Assembly: GCA_020853775.1 (NCBI GenBank)
Contig: JADYYH010000119.1
Location: forward strand, 1 to 64,000
Source: Nitrospira sp.
GTDB lineage: Bacteria; Nitrospirota; Nitrospiria; Nitrospirales; Nitrospiraceae
Length of the DNA: 64,000 bases
Direction: 5' to 3'
The translations under genes were made by a program, and so were the position numbers. Shown piece by piece: positions 1-9,224 of this stretch. Positions within the stretch are counted from its first letter, which is position 1, and the number at the start of each line of letters is the position of its first letter. Below the pieces are notes generated by a model. It searched no databases. It was given only the letters and a program-made list of their open reading frames with translations, and was not told where the DNA came from.

Positions 1-2
1 CC

Positions 3-1247
3 TCACTCCCTCATTCGCTCCGTGGGATCGACCTTCATCCACATGAGCCCGCCGCAGAGCGCGATGCCGGCGGCGACTAACAATGAGGCCGTCCAGCCCC
101 AGTGATCGGCGAGCCAGGGTGTGAGGCTCGGCGAAATCACGCCGCCGACGTTGGCGCCGGTGTTCATCACGCCCGACAAGGTGCCCGCATGGTTTTTTGA
201 GAGATCCATCGTCACGCTCCAATAGGCGCCGACGGTGAAGTACAGCCAGCCGGCACCGAGCGAGAGGCAGACGATCGCCATGGTCTGCGACTCCACCCAC
301 GCACCAACCGCGATCAGCCCGCCGGCCAATGCCATACCAAGCATGCCGATGGAGAGTCGGGCCTTGCGCAATCCGAGAGTCGGCACCAGCTTGTCCGTAA
401 CCCATCCTCCGAGCGGACAGAACACCAGAATGGCGAGAAAGGGTCCCGCCGCCAACCAGCCGCCGCGTAAGAGATCGATTCCGCGCACGTTCACCAGATA
501 GAGATAAAACCAGCTCATATAGATGTAGGCCACGTAGCCGAGGCAGGCGTAACTCGCGACGAGCCACCAGAGGGGCCGGGAGCGAAATATCCTCCGCCAC
601 GGAACCGGAGTCGAGAGCGTTTCTGCCTTCGTCACCTCGCTGCCCTTTCGATCCCGTGAGCAGAACACCCACAAGACCGCCACCACGAGGCCGATGAGGG
701 CCGAGAGATAAAACACCGACTGCCAGTGATAGTTCACCATCACCCAGGAGGCGAGGGGAGGCGTGATGGCGGCGCCGATGCCGATGCCGCCGATGGCAAT
801 GCCGATGCCGAGCCCCCGTTGTCCCGGCGGCATCCAGTCGGCCACGGCGCGATTGAAATTCGGCAGGGCGACCGATTCGCCCACGCCGAGCAGGAACCGC
901 ACGATGACCAGCGCACCCACCGTCCCGACCACGGTGGCCAGCGGCAGGGTCGCGACCACGGCGGTCAAGACCGTACAGAGCGACCACCAGACCAAGGCGC
1001 AGGCCAACACGACACGCGCCCCCCAGCGATCACCCAGGCGACCGCCGGGAATCTGGCACAGCGCGTAGCCGAAGACGAAGGCCGAAAAGACATAGCCCAT
1101 GTCCTGATCGGTGAGGCCGTAGGCAGGCATCATCTGCCGGGCGGTGACGGAAATGTTGACCCGGTCCATGTACGTGACTGCGCTAATGGCGAACAGCAGG
1201 GCGAGAATGCCCCAACGCGGTCGTACCGCTGATGTGTCGAACCCCAC
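3..1247 (-). CDS. MFS transporter, ACS (anion:cation symporter)-like
   Basis: Predicted inner-membrane major facilitator superfamily transporter of about 414 residues with roughly 12 hydrophobic segments. The N-terminal part carries YMDRVNIS in the first helix region and an R-x-G-D-R-x-G loop (GGRLGDRWGAR), typical of the ACS family that moves organic anions such as sugar acids. The substrate cannot be told from sequence. I chose the GTG start because GGGGGAAG lies just upstream; an ATG 14 codons earlier overlaps a TATAAT promoter element and has no ribosome site. It stands alone, divergent from the AsmA-like gene. Family is confident, substrate is not. Confidence 0.85.
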   Translation of the reverse strand: MGFDTSAVRPRWGILALLFAISAVTYMDRVNISVTARQMMPAYGLTDQDMGYVFSAFVFGYALCQIPGGRLGDRWGARVVLACALVWWSLCTVLTAVVATLPLATVVGTVGALVIVRFLLGVGESVALPNFNRAVADWMPPGQRGLGIGIAIGGIGIGAAITPPLASWVMVNYHWQSVFYLSALIGLVVAVLWVFCSRDRKGSEVTKAETLSTPVPWRRIFRSRPLWWLVASYACLGYVAYIYMSWFYLYLVNVRGIDLLRGGWLAAGPFLAILVFCPLGGWVTDKLVPTLGLRKARLSIGMLGMALAGGLIAVGAWVESQTMAIVCLSLGAGWLYFTVGAYWSVTMDLSKNHAGTLSGVMNTGANVGGVISPSLTPWLADHWGWTASLLVAAGIALCGGLMWMKVDPTERMRE

Positions 1248-1287
1248 TCGTGCTTCCCCCAGTGTCCCGCCGTCCGGCGGCCGGCGC

Positions 1288-1316
1288 ATTATAGACTGGC
1301 CCGCTCGTCTCGTGAA
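1288..1316 (-). promoter_or_regulatory. Putative sigma-70 promoter for the MFS gene
   Basis: On the minus strand TTCACG, 17 bases, then TATAAT. The -10 box matches consensus fully and the -35 in four of six positions. The predicted transcript starts near 1281, downstream of the possible ATG at 1289, which supports the GTG start at 1247. Confidence 0.5.
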
Positions 1317-1394
1317 ATGTGAAAGGTGACACGTAACAGGCGAGGCCCCAAAAGGGAGCGGAGCCTTCGGATTCTTTACCTTTCACGTCTCACG
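1311..1394. repeat. Imperfect inverted repeat in the divergent intergenic region
   Basis: Arms CGTGAAATGTGAAAGGT (1311-1327) and ACCTTTCACGTCTCACG (1378-1394) are complementary over 17 bases with two mismatches, separated by 50 bases. Right after it GTGGTAC occurs twice in tandem. It lies between two divergent genes; function unknown. Confidence 0.5.
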
Positions 1395-1481
1395 TGGTAC
1401 GTGGTACAGATCGCGTCGCGTATGGATTTCCCGCCCGTGCATCCAGTACACTGCGTGTTTGTTCTACTTAGAGGAGGGTCA

Positions 1482-4400
1482 GTGAGGGTTCGTCCCCGCA
1501 CGGTGGTGCTGTCGCTGCTCGGCCTGGTGGTCGCGGGAGTACTGGTCCTCTTCTATTCGCGCGAATTGTTCGGCGTCGATATCCTCAAAAACTTCTTCCT
1601 GCAGCAACTCGAAACCAGCCTTCGTCGTAAGATCGAAGTCGATCGCATCAAACTCGTGGTGCTGCCCAGCATTCGTCTGGAGCTGACCAACGTCGGCATT
1701 TACGGCCACGATGACCCGACGCACGTCGTGTTCTCCGCCAAGGAAATCGATATCGTCCTGCGCCTGCTCCCATTGCTCAAAAAACAGGTCGTCGCCAAGC
1801 GTATCTTTCTGAACGAGCCCACCGTGACGCTCATTCGCAACCGCTCGGGCCATTGGAATGTGCTGGCCGGTTTGCCTTCGGCGGCCAAGGACGAGTCGGC
1901 CTATCAGATGTTCAGCCGGCTGTTGCAAATTCGTGAAGCGACCATTCAGAAGGGACACATCACGGTGACGGACGAGGCGCGGCCGGACGGCGTCCGGACC
2001 ACGCAGCTCGAAACGGTCGAGATGGCGCTGAAAGTCTATCCGGGGAAGGCGGAAGGAGACCTGCATATTTCCGCCGCGCTGCCGGCGAATGGCGCGCCCT
2101 CCTCCTTTTCGCTGACCGGCACGATCGGGTTGAGCGAATCGTCATCGACGCTGGCCGCCGAGGAGCCCTATTCCGTCCGCCCGGCGTTTCAATTCGAAGG
2201 CGAGATCGAGACCACGAATCTTCGGCTTCGCGAAGCGGCCGACTTCTTCGGGCCCCGGCCGGTTCCTCCGCAACTGCAAGGAGGCGCCAGTCTCCAAAGC
2301 CGTATCCGCGTCGCGCCCGGCGTCGCCGGGTACGATGTGGTGCTGACCGAAATTGCCGCCAAGGTGGATGAACTGGCGGTGACGGGCAAGGCCAACCTGG
2401 CCGGACTGCTGACATCGCAGCCCACATTTTCCATCACTTTCGCGGCACCCTCGATCGATCTCCGCTCGCTCTTCACAAGAATTCCTGCGCAATGGATCCA
2501 TGCTCAACTTCCTGCCATCGTCGAGCAGCGCCAGTTGGGAGGCACCGTCCAAATTCTCTCCGCCACACTGACGGGGGCCACGGCGCCCAGCCCGCAGTTG
2601 TCGTTGACCGGTGATTTCCGGATCGAAAAAGGCATGGCCCTGATCGGCAACGATCGTGTGCCGACCCAGAACCTGGCCGCGACCGTTTCGGTAGAACCGG
2701 GACGAATCCGCGTCGGCAAGGTGACGGGCGCCTACGGCACGCTGCAGATCACGGACGGGAAAGCCCTGGTGTCGTTCCTGGACGACGGCCCTTGGATGGA
2801 ACTGGATGTCAGCGGCGACATGAGCGCGGCCGACCTGGTGAAGTTTTTGACCAAGACCATTCGCACGGACAAGCTCACGTCGCTGCTCGCCCAGTCGCGC
2901 GACATCGAAGGCCAGACCCATCCGACGTTCCGGTTGGTCGGTCCCCTGGACAAACCGGAGGGCATAACCTTCGCGGGCGGGGAGGTGCTGGCCGAACAGG
3001 TCAGCCTCATGAATCCGTCGCTGCCGCAACGTCTCACGGCGATGCATGGCCGCATCGTGTTCTCGCAAACCGGCGGCGCGCAGTTCGATCAGGTTACGGC
3101 CAATGTCGGAGAGGCGCAGCTGCAATTCAACGGGATGATCAGCGGAGGCACGCCCAGCGTGTTTCAAGACTTTGTCATTCGCGCGAAGGGCAGCGCCTCA
3201 CAGCTGCGGCAGATGGTGTCGGCGGGCACCTTTCCCGACGATCTGCTGTACGGCATGGTCAATGCCAGAGTGCAGCTCTCGGGTCCATCCGGCGCGCCGC
3301 ATTTGCGTGGAGAGATCGGCCTGAATGAAGCCAAACTCGTGCTCCCGACGTTGGGGGAAAAACCTCTCGGTTCGCCGGCCTCCCTCGAATTAGATGCCGA
3401 GGTCAGCAAAGGCATCGGTCTGGTGATATCGCGCCTCGAATTGGTTGTGCCGCCTTTGCGGCTGCCGTTGAAGGGTCGCATTACCCTCGGCGACCAGTTT
3501 TCCATCGACGCGTCGCTTGCCACCGGCACGGTATCGGTCTCCAGCCTGCCGGACTGGGTGTATCGCAGCGGGTTCGAAGCCGGCAATCTCGAAGTCTCCA
3601 TGGACGTCAAGGGCACGGATGCCGAGTGGAAAAACTGGCGCGCCGGCGGGTGGCTGGCGCTCACCAATGGCCTGATGACGCTCAAGGGCGTGGACGGCGC
3701 GGTCGAAGACATCTACCTTCGCTTGAAGTTTTCCAAAAACATCGCCGACATCAAACAGCTGTCCTTCCGCATCAAGGACAGTGATGTGAGCCTGTCCGGC
3801 GCCTTGAAGAATTGGACGACCAAGCCGGTGATCGCGGTCAAGATCGAGTCGGCGCAAATGGACCTGGATCTGCTGATCCCGAAAGGCCATCGTTCGCCGA
3901 TCCGGGAATTTCTCGAAACACTCGCCTCGACCAGTCAGGTCAGCGCTACAGCTACCATTGAAAAGGGCCTCTACAAACACTTGCGGTTCGGCGGATTGTC
4001 CGGCCGGTTGACCATTCAAGACGGCATGTTGGATCTCGATCGCGTCGTCGCGCAATCGGGGACCGGGCATGCGGCAGGGCGGATGGTCGTACGGCTTCCT
4101 AAGGGCGAGCCGGCCGAAACAGAAACCTCCGTCCGTATGACCGGCATTCCGGCCGAGGCGCTCTTGCAGTTGCTGGGCGCGCACGATCAGCCCGTCACCG
4201 GCGATATGAAACTCACCGGCGCGCTGCGCGGGCATGGACGCAATCCGCATGGCGTGTTGCCCACGCTCAACGGCAAAGTGGAACTGGTGCTGCAGGACGG
4301 ACGCATCCTCAAAACGGAGAAACGCGCCATTTGGAAAATCCTCTCCATCCTGAATCTGCCCGCCGTGCTGCAAGGCAAAGTGGATCTGGAAAAGGAAGGC

Positions 4401-4895
4401 CTGCAATACAATCGCGCCAGCGCCACCCTCACGGTGCAAAACGGACTCGTCAAAACACAAAACATCATCTTGGACAGCGCGGTGTTGAAGATTTCAGCCG
4501 TCGGCACCTACGACATGCCCACCGATCAACTCGACATGATCTGGGCGGTGAGCCCGTTCGGATCGTACTCGCAATTCTTGAAATCGATTCCACTCTTCGG
4601 GCGATTGGTCGCGGGGGATCGCAAAGGCCTGGCCACGGCCTTGTTTCAAGTGAAGGGATCCATCGACGATCCGCAAGTCACCTACATGCCGATGAAGTCC
4701 TTTACCACCGGCCTGACCGGCGTGGCGCAACTCGCCTTCGATCTTCTGAAGAACACGGTCATGCTGCCGATCGACATCCTCACACCGCAAGAGGAGAAGG
4801 AACCGCTGTTCGATCCGTCATTGGAAATTCAGACGCCGCCATCCGCGCCGCCACCCGTCGATGTTCCTGCTGCGCCGGCTCCGGCCGCGCCTTGA
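1482..4895 (+). CDS. AsmA-like / AsmA_2-domain envelope protein
   Basis: Very large (about 1137 residues) protein with one N-terminal membrane anchor (VVLSLLGLVVAGVLVLFYS) followed by a long, repetitive beta-rich region, as in the AsmA/YhdP/TamB group that bridges inner and outer membranes and is linked to lipid transport. Near the N-terminus the pattern of a basic ED-type segment followed by ELTNVGIYG fits AsmA proteins. The C-terminus ends in a Pro/Ala-rich tail. The GTG start is set by GAGGAGG at 1471-1477. The same frame is open further upstream but lacks a ribosome site. Role in envelope lipid trafficking is inferred from family only. Confidence 0.8.
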   Translation: MRVRPRTVVLSLLGLVVAGVLVLFYSRELFGVDILKNFFLQQLETSLRRKIEVDRIKLVVLPSIRLELTNVGIYGHDDPTHVVFSAKEIDIVLRLLPLLKKQVVAKRIFLNEPTVTLIRNRSGHWNVLAGLPSAAKDESAYQMFSRLLQIREATIQKGHITVTDEARPDGVRTTQLETVEMALKVYPGKAEGDLHISAALPANGAPSSFSLTGTIGLSESSSTLAAEEPYSVRPAFQFEGEIETTNLRLREAADFFGPRPVPPQLQGGASLQSRIRVAPGVAGYDVVLTEIAAKVDELAVTGKANLAGLLTSQPTFSITFAAPSIDLRSLFTRIPAQWIHAQLPAIVEQRQLGGTVQILSATLTGATAPSPQLSLTGDFRIEKGMALIGNDRVPTQNLAATVSVEPGRIRVGKVTGAYGTLQITDGKALVSFLDDGPWMELDVSGDMSAADLVKFLTKTIRTDKLTSLLAQSRDIEGQTHPTFRLVGPLDKPEGITFAGGEVLAEQVSLMNPSLPQRLTAMHGRIVFSQTGGAQFDQVTANVGEAQLQFNGMISGGTPSVFQDFVIRAKGSASQLRQMVSAGTFPDDLLYGMVNARVQLSGPSGAPHLRGEIGLNEAKLVLPTLGEKPLGSPASLELDAEVSKGIGLVISRLELVVPPLRLPLKGRITLGDQFSIDASLATGTVSVSSLPDWVYRSGFEAGNLEVSMDVKGTDAEWKNWRAGGWLALTNGLMTLKGVDGAVEDIYLRLKFSKNIADIKQLSFRIKDSDVSLSGALKNWTTKPVIAVKIESAQMDLDLLIPKGHRSPIREFLETLASTSQVSATATIEKGLYKHLRFGGLSGRLTIQDGMLDLDRVVAQSGTGHAAGRMVVRLPKGEPAETETSVRMTGIPAEALLQLLGAHDQPVTGDMKLTGALRGHGRNPHGVLPTLNGKVELVLQDGRILKTEKRAIWKILSILNLPAVLQGKVDLEKEGLQYNRASATLTVQNGLVKTQNIILDSAVLKISAVGTYDMPTDQLDMIWAVSPFGSYSQFLKSIPLFGRLVAGDRKGLATALFQVKGSIDDPQVTYMPMKSFTTGLTGVAQLAFDLLKNTVMLPIDILTPQEEKEPLFDPSLEIQTPPSAPPPVDVPAAPAPAAP

Positions 4896-4920
4896 CCACC
4901 TCCGAAGCGCGTGATAGCAT
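4892..4920 (+). promoter_or_regulatory. Putative sigma-70 promoter for the M24 peptidase gene
   Basis: TTGACC, 17-base spacer, TAGCAT. It overlaps the end of the AsmA-like gene and would start RNA about 20 bases before the next ATG. Confidence 0.4.
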
Positions 4921-4946
4921 CCGATTGAGCGGATCGCCTCAACCTC

Positions 4947-6104
4947 ATGAGCCATTCCACCGACCACAATACGAATCCCGGACCCGGCGCGACGCTCTTC
5001 ATCGCCGCCAGTGAAACCGATTCCAATCTCTACTACGCCACGAAATTCATCGCGCCCGATCCCTTTATCTACCTGGAGGTGAAGGGCGAGCGGCTGATGA
5101 TCATGAGCGACCTGGAAGTTGATCGCGCGCGGCATCAAGCGACGGTCGATCGTGTGGTGTCTTATTCCGAACTGGAGCGGCGCGCGAAGGCACAGGGCGT
5201 CAAGGATCCGGGCAATATCGATGTCATCCACCTCGTGCTGCACGACGCCGGAGTGCATGAGATTCTGGTGCCGCCGACCTTTCCCTTTCTCCATGCCCAA
5301 CGACTCCAGGAACTCGGATACCGGCTCCGCACGAAACGCGACCCCTTTTATGAAAGCCGGGTGGTGAAATCTGCTGAAGAAGTCCGGCACATCGAGGCGG
5401 CTCAGCGCGCGACCGAAAAGGCCGTGGCCGCTGCGCACGAAAGCCTGCGTCGCGCCGACATTCGCGACAACGCCCTCTGGCTCGACGGAGAGGTGCTGAC
5501 GTCGGAACGGGTGAAGAAACTCATCAACGTGGCCCTGATGGAATGTGACTGCGTGGCGCAACATACCATCGTGGCAGGTGGGGAGCAGGCCTGCGATCCT
5601 CACGACGAAGGCAGTGGCCCGTTGCCGGCCCATCGCAGCATTATTTTCGATGTGTTCCCGCGCTCGGCCGATTCCCGCTACTTCGCCGACATGTCACGGA
5701 CAGTCGTGCGCGGACGGCCATCACCCGAATTGACGAAGCTCTACCAGACCGTGAAGGACGCGCAGGAAGAAGCCATCACCAAAATTCGCGACGGCGCCGA
5801 CGGCGCGGTCATCCACCAAGGCATTTGTGATCGGTTCGAGAAGGCCGGCTACAAGACCGGAGTGGTGAACGGTCGCATGCAAGGCTACTTCCACGGCACG
5901 GGGCACGGCGTGGGACTGGACATTCATGAAGCGCCTCGGATCAGCCGGACCGGGTCATTGCTCCAGGAAGGCCATGTTGTCACCGTGGAACCGGGCCTCT
6001 ACTATCCCGGTCTCGGCGCCGTGCGCATCGAAGACATGGTGCTCGTGACCAAAGACGGCTGCCGGAATTTGACGAATTACCCGAAGGTCTTCGAACTGGG
6101 ATAA
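4947..6104 (+). CDS. M24 family metallopeptidase (Xaa-Pro peptidase-like)
   Basis: A 385-residue cytosolic protein with an N-terminal creatinase-like domain (about 1-135) and a C-terminal pita-bread domain. The five metal ligands of the family are in place: Asp235, Asp248 (in FADMSRT), His320 (GTGHGVGLDIHE), Glu348 (VEPGLYYPG) and Glu362. It therefore should bind two metal ions and cleave an N-terminal residue next to proline, or act on a related small substrate. It begins 51 bases after the AsmA-like gene. The true substrate (aminopeptidase P versus dipeptidase) is not resolved. Confidence 0.85.
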   Translation: MSHSTDHNTNPGPGATLFIAASETDSNLYYATKFIAPDPFIYLEVKGERLMIMSDLEVDRARHQATVDRVVSYSELERRAKAQGVKDPGNIDVIHLVLHDAGVHEILVPPTFPFLHAQRLQELGYRLRTKRDPFYESRVVKSAEEVRHIEAAQRATEKAVAAAHESLRRADIRDNALWLDGEVLTSERVKKLINVALMECDCVAQHTIVAGGEQACDPHDEGSGPLPAHRSIIFDVFPRSADSRYFADMSRTVVRGRPSPELTKLYQTVKDAQEEAITKIRDGADGAVIHQGICDRFEKAGYKTGVVNGRMQGYFHGTGHGVGLDIHEAPRISRTGSLLQEGHVVTVEPGLYYPGLGAVRIEDMVLVTKDGCRNLTNYPKVFELG

Positions 6105-6132
6105 GCACACAACTCCTGTAGCCTTTGGTTTT

Positions 6133-6189
6133 GAGTGGTGAGTTTGTAGTGGCTGAGGTGTCTCCCGGTCAACCGACAACTCAACACTC
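6133..6189. repeat. Imperfect inverted repeat before sdhB-like gene
   Basis: GAGTGGTGAGTTTGT (6133-6147) can pair with ACAACTCAACACTC (6176-6189) with one mismatch and one bulge around a 28-base loop. There is no following T-run. It may be a leader hairpin or a decayed repeat. Confidence 0.3.
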
Positions 6190-6219
6190 AGATCTCCAGG
6201 TTTCACACGTCACACTGAT

Positions 6220-7194
6220 ATGCGCCTCACCTTCACGATCCAGCGCTTCAATCCCGAAACCGACCAGCACCCGCACCCGGAAGATTACCGCCTCGACATC
6301 GGACGGGGCATGACCGTGCTTGAGGCGTTGATCCGCATCAAGAACGAACTCGACGGACGCTTAGCCTTGCGCTATTCCTGTCGTTCCGCGATCTGTGGGT
6401 CCTGCGCCATGCTGATCAACGGCACACAAAAGCTGGCCTGCCGGACCTCCATCCGGAAGGAGTTGGAGCGACATGGCAGAATCACCGTCGCCCCCTTGCC
6501 GAATCTTCCGGTCATCAAGGATCTGGTCGTCGATATGGCGCCCTTCTGGGACAAGATCCGGGCGGTCACGCCCTGGCTGACCCCGATCACGCACCCGACG
6601 AAACGCTACGGTTCCTCGGGGCAACTGCGCCTGCTGCCGGACAGTTATCAATTTCACAACGTGGACGCCTGCATCATGTGCGCGGCTTGTGTCGCCGCCT
6701 GCACCTCCCACGAGGTCTCACGCGGGTTTCTCGGCCCGGCAGCGCTTGCCAAAGCGGCGCGTTTTGTGGCGGACCCGCGCGAACCGGCGGATGCCAAACA
6801 GGTGCGCCTTGCCGCGCTTCAGGAGGCCGACGGCATCTGGGATTGTACCCGCTGCAACATGTGCGTGCAGGTCTGCCCGAAAGATGTTCAGCCGATGGAG
6901 GCGATCATTCGACTGCGCCGCTCCTCGCTGCGGCATGGGCTGACCACCGCCGAAGGCGCGCGCCATATCACCAGCTTTGTGGATCTCGTCCGCCAGGAGG
7001 GGCGCTTGAACGAGGCCTTGATGCCGCTGAAAGTTCTCGGGTTCAACCTGCGACGGGTACTCGATGTCATGCCGCTCGGTGTCCGCATGTTCTTCAAAGG
7101 CAAGGTCCCGCTGCCGTTCGGACATACCATTCCAGGGATCGAACAGGTTCGGGCGATCTTCGCCGCCGCACGACGACGGGCCACGCGCGTCTGA
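6220..7194 (+). CDS. Succinate dehydrogenase/fumarate reductase iron-sulfur subunit, non-classical
   Basis: 324-residue SdhB/FrdB-type subunit passing electrons between a flavoprotein and the membrane. The N-terminal ferredoxin domain has Cys54, Cys59, Cys62 and Cys74 for a [2Fe-2S] cluster. The C-terminal domain has Cys151/154/157/161 and Cys209/212/215/219. In classical SdhB the last motif is C-x5-C with one Cys of the earlier motif, binding [3Fe-4S]; here a fourth cysteine (Cys212) makes CxxCxxCxxxCP, expected to give [4Fe-4S]. This resembles SdhABEF-type enzymes whose anchor is a CCG-domain protein; such a protein is encoded at 17513. No flavoprotein subunit is nearby. Confidence 0.85.
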   Translation: MRLTFTIQRFNPETDQHPHPEDYRLDIGRGMTVLEALIRIKNELDGRLALRYSCRSAICGSCAMLINGTQKLACRTSIRKELERHGRITVAPLPNLPVIKDLVVDMAPFWDKIRAVTPWLTPITHPTKRYGSSGQLRLLPDSYQFHNVDACIMCAACVAACTSHEVSRGFLGPAALAKAARFVADPREPADAKQVRLAALQEADGIWDCTRCNMCVQVCPKDVQPMEAIIRLRRSSLRHGLTTAEGARHITSFVDLVRQEGRLNEALMPLKVLGFNLRRVLDVMPLGVRMFFKGKVPLPFGHTIPGIEQVRAIFAAARRRATRV

Positions 7195-7199
7195 CGCCC

Positions 7200-7640
7200 A
7201 TGCCGGGCACCTTCCGATTCCTCGATGAGATTGCCGTCGCCGACATGGCCTTCGAGGCTGAAGGCGATTCTCTTCCGGCGCTGTTCGATGCCGCGACACA
7301 GGCGCTTATCGAGAGCCTCGCCAATCCCGCTACCGTTGCCCAGACCTGGCAGCAGACCGTCAACATGGAAGAACCGGATGTTGATACACTGCTGTTCGAG
7401 TGGCTGAACCGGCTGGTTTATTTGAAAGACGCGCAAGCCGTCGTCTTTCACCATGCCACGCTGGCGTTGCACGCCACGCCAGATCGATCGGCCTGGCACC
7501 TCCATGCCGAACTGGTCGGAGCGCCGGTGGATCAGACAACGCAGGATCTCCGCTCCGACGTCAAAGGCGTGACCAAACATCTCTATGCGGTGACACAAAC
7601 CGGGACCAGCTGGAAGGCCAGGGTCGTCTTGGATGTGTGA
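7200..7640 (+). CDS. Archease
   Basis: 146-residue protein of the archease family, which activates the RNA ligase RtcB by promoting its guanylylation. The family blocks are visible: an N-terminal DIA/DMAF-like strand, LFEWLNRLVYLKD in the middle and SDVKGVTKHLYAV near the C-terminus, holding the acidic and histidine residues that bind metal. The ATG follows the sdhB-type stop by about 5 bases, and rtcB follows 47 bases later, so the pair is probably cotranscribed. Longer readings of this frame run into the sdhB gene and are not supported. Confidence 0.9.
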   Translation: MPGTFRFLDEIAVADMAFEAEGDSLPALFDAATQALIESLANPATVAQTWQQTVNMEEPDVDTLLFEWLNRLVYLKDAQAVVFHHATLALHATPDRSAWHLHAELVGAPVDQTTQDLRSDVKGVTKHLYAVTQTGTSWKARVVLDV

Positions 7641-7687
7641 CGAAAGACAACGTCCCCACAACCTTTCCAAATCACGCGGGTGAATCG

Positions 7688-9139
7688 ATGACTCTGAACA
7701 CCGACATGCAGGTGAACCGCATTGACGACTACTTGTGGGAAATTCCGCCCTCTGAAAAAGCGGGCATGCTGGTCCCCGCGAGGATTTATGCGAGTTCGGC
7801 CATCCTCGGTGCCATGGATCGCGGCGTCTTCGATCAGGTCACGAATGTTGCTTGTCTGCCCGGCATTCATCGTTATGCGTTGTGCATGCCGGACGGCCAT
7901 TGGGGGTATGGGTTTCCAATCGGCGGCGTCGCGGCCTTCGACCCAGAAGACGGCATCATCTCTCCGGGCGGCGTCGGGTATGACATCAACTGCGGGATGC
8001 GGCTGATCCGCACAGACCTGACGCTCTCCGAGGTGCAACCGAAACTGGAACTGCTGATGACCGAATTGTTTCGCCGCGTCCCGGCCGGCGTGGGGTCGCG
8101 CGGCTTCGTCAATATGACCCGGCGCGAGTTCCGCGAGGTAATGCGCCAAGGCGCAGGCTGGTGCATCGCCAGGGGCTACGGCTGGGCAGAAGACCTGGAG
8201 CGGATCGAAGAGCGGGGATGTCTCGAAGGCGCCGATCCCGCGCATGTCACGGATTACGCCATCGAACGGGGCATCAATCAGCTCGGGACGTTGGGATCAG
8301 GCAACCATTATCTGGAAGTGCAGGTCGTCTCAGATAAACACCTCTTCGATCGAGAGCCGGCCGCCGCGATGGGATTGACCGGCCGCGACCAAATTGTGGT
8401 GATGGTCCATTGCGGCTCACGCGGGTTCGGCCATCAAGTCGCGAGCGACTATCTCAAGGTCTTCGAGAAGGCGATGCGCCGCTATGGGATCTCCGTCAAG
8501 GATCAGCAACTCGCCTGTGCGCCGTTTCGTTCACCGGAAGGACAGGATTATTTCGGCGCGATGAACTGCGCCGCCAATACGGCATTTGCCAACCGCCAGG
8601 TCATTACGCATCAAATCCGCGAAGCCTTTGCGGCCGTGTTCGATTCGACGCCGCATGCGCTCGGCATGCAGTTGATCTACGATGTCGCGCATAACATCGC
8701 GAAGGTGGAACGGTACGGAGACAGGGAGTGGCTGGTCCACCGCAAAGGCGCCACCCGCGCCTTCGGGCCCGGGAGTCCTGAACTGCCGGACTGCTATCGC
8801 GCAATCGGCCAACCGGTGATTTGTGGCGGCTCGATGGAAACCGGCTCCTATCTGCTGGTCGGAACCAATCGCGCCATGCACGATACCTTCGGCTCCACAA
8901 TGCACGGATCCGGGCGCACCATGTCTCGCGCGCAAGCCAAGCGCACCGTGCGCGGCGAGCAATTGCTCCGCGACATGAAACAGCACGGCATTCTGGTCAA
9001 GGCTGTTTCGATGTCGGGGCTCGCCGAAGAAGCCGGACTGGCCTATAAAAACATTTCCGAAGTGGTGCACACGGTGGACCAGGCGGGAATCACAAAAAAA
9101 GTGGCGGAACTCAAACCAATCGGCAATATAAAGGGCTAG
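7688..9139 (+). CDS. rtcB: RNA-splicing ligase RtcB
   Basis: 483-residue 3'-phosphate RNA ligase. It joins 2',3'-cyclic phosphate or 3'-phosphate ends to 5'-OH ends using GTP and Mn. Metal-binding residues are visible: Asp99 and Cys102 (GYDINCGMRL), His207 (GSGNHYLE), His241 (HCGSRGFGHQ) and His335. His406 in STMHGSGR is the expected guanylylation site. The ATG was chosen because it begins the conserved N-terminus. It directly follows archease, its known activator, implying an RNA repair role; no rtcA or rtcR is present here. Confidence 0.95.
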   Translation: MTLNTDMQVNRIDDYLWEIPPSEKAGMLVPARIYASSAILGAMDRGVFDQVTNVACLPGIHRYALCMPDGHWGYGFPIGGVAAFDPEDGIISPGGVGYDINCGMRLIRTDLTLSEVQPKLELLMTELFRRVPAGVGSRGFVNMTRREFREVMRQGAGWCIARGYGWAEDLERIEERGCLEGADPAHVTDYAIERGINQLGTLGSGNHYLEVQVVSDKHLFDREPAAAMGLTGRDQIVVMVHCGSRGFGHQVASDYLKVFEKAMRRYGISVKDQQLACAPFRSPEGQDYFGAMNCAANTAFANRQVITHQIREAFAAVFDSTPHALGMQLIYDVAHNIAKVERYGDREWLVHRKGATRAFGPGSPELPDCYRAIGQPVICGGSMETGSYLLVGTNRAMHDTFGSTMHGSGRTMSRAQAKRTVRGEQLLRDMKQHGILVKAVSMSGLAEEAGLAYKNISEVVHTVDQAGITKKVAELKPIGNIKG

Positions 9140-9224
9140 CACGGCATGCACCCGACACACATGCGCAGCTCCCGGGCGACCGGTGCCAGAAAGCGTGTCG
9201 CCACTCAATCAGCGCCGCCCCACA

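Noticed and set aside
2142..3167. Minus-strand frames opposite the AsmA-like gene (also 3390-4460)
   Set aside because: The plus-strand gene is continuous with a good start; these are shadows.
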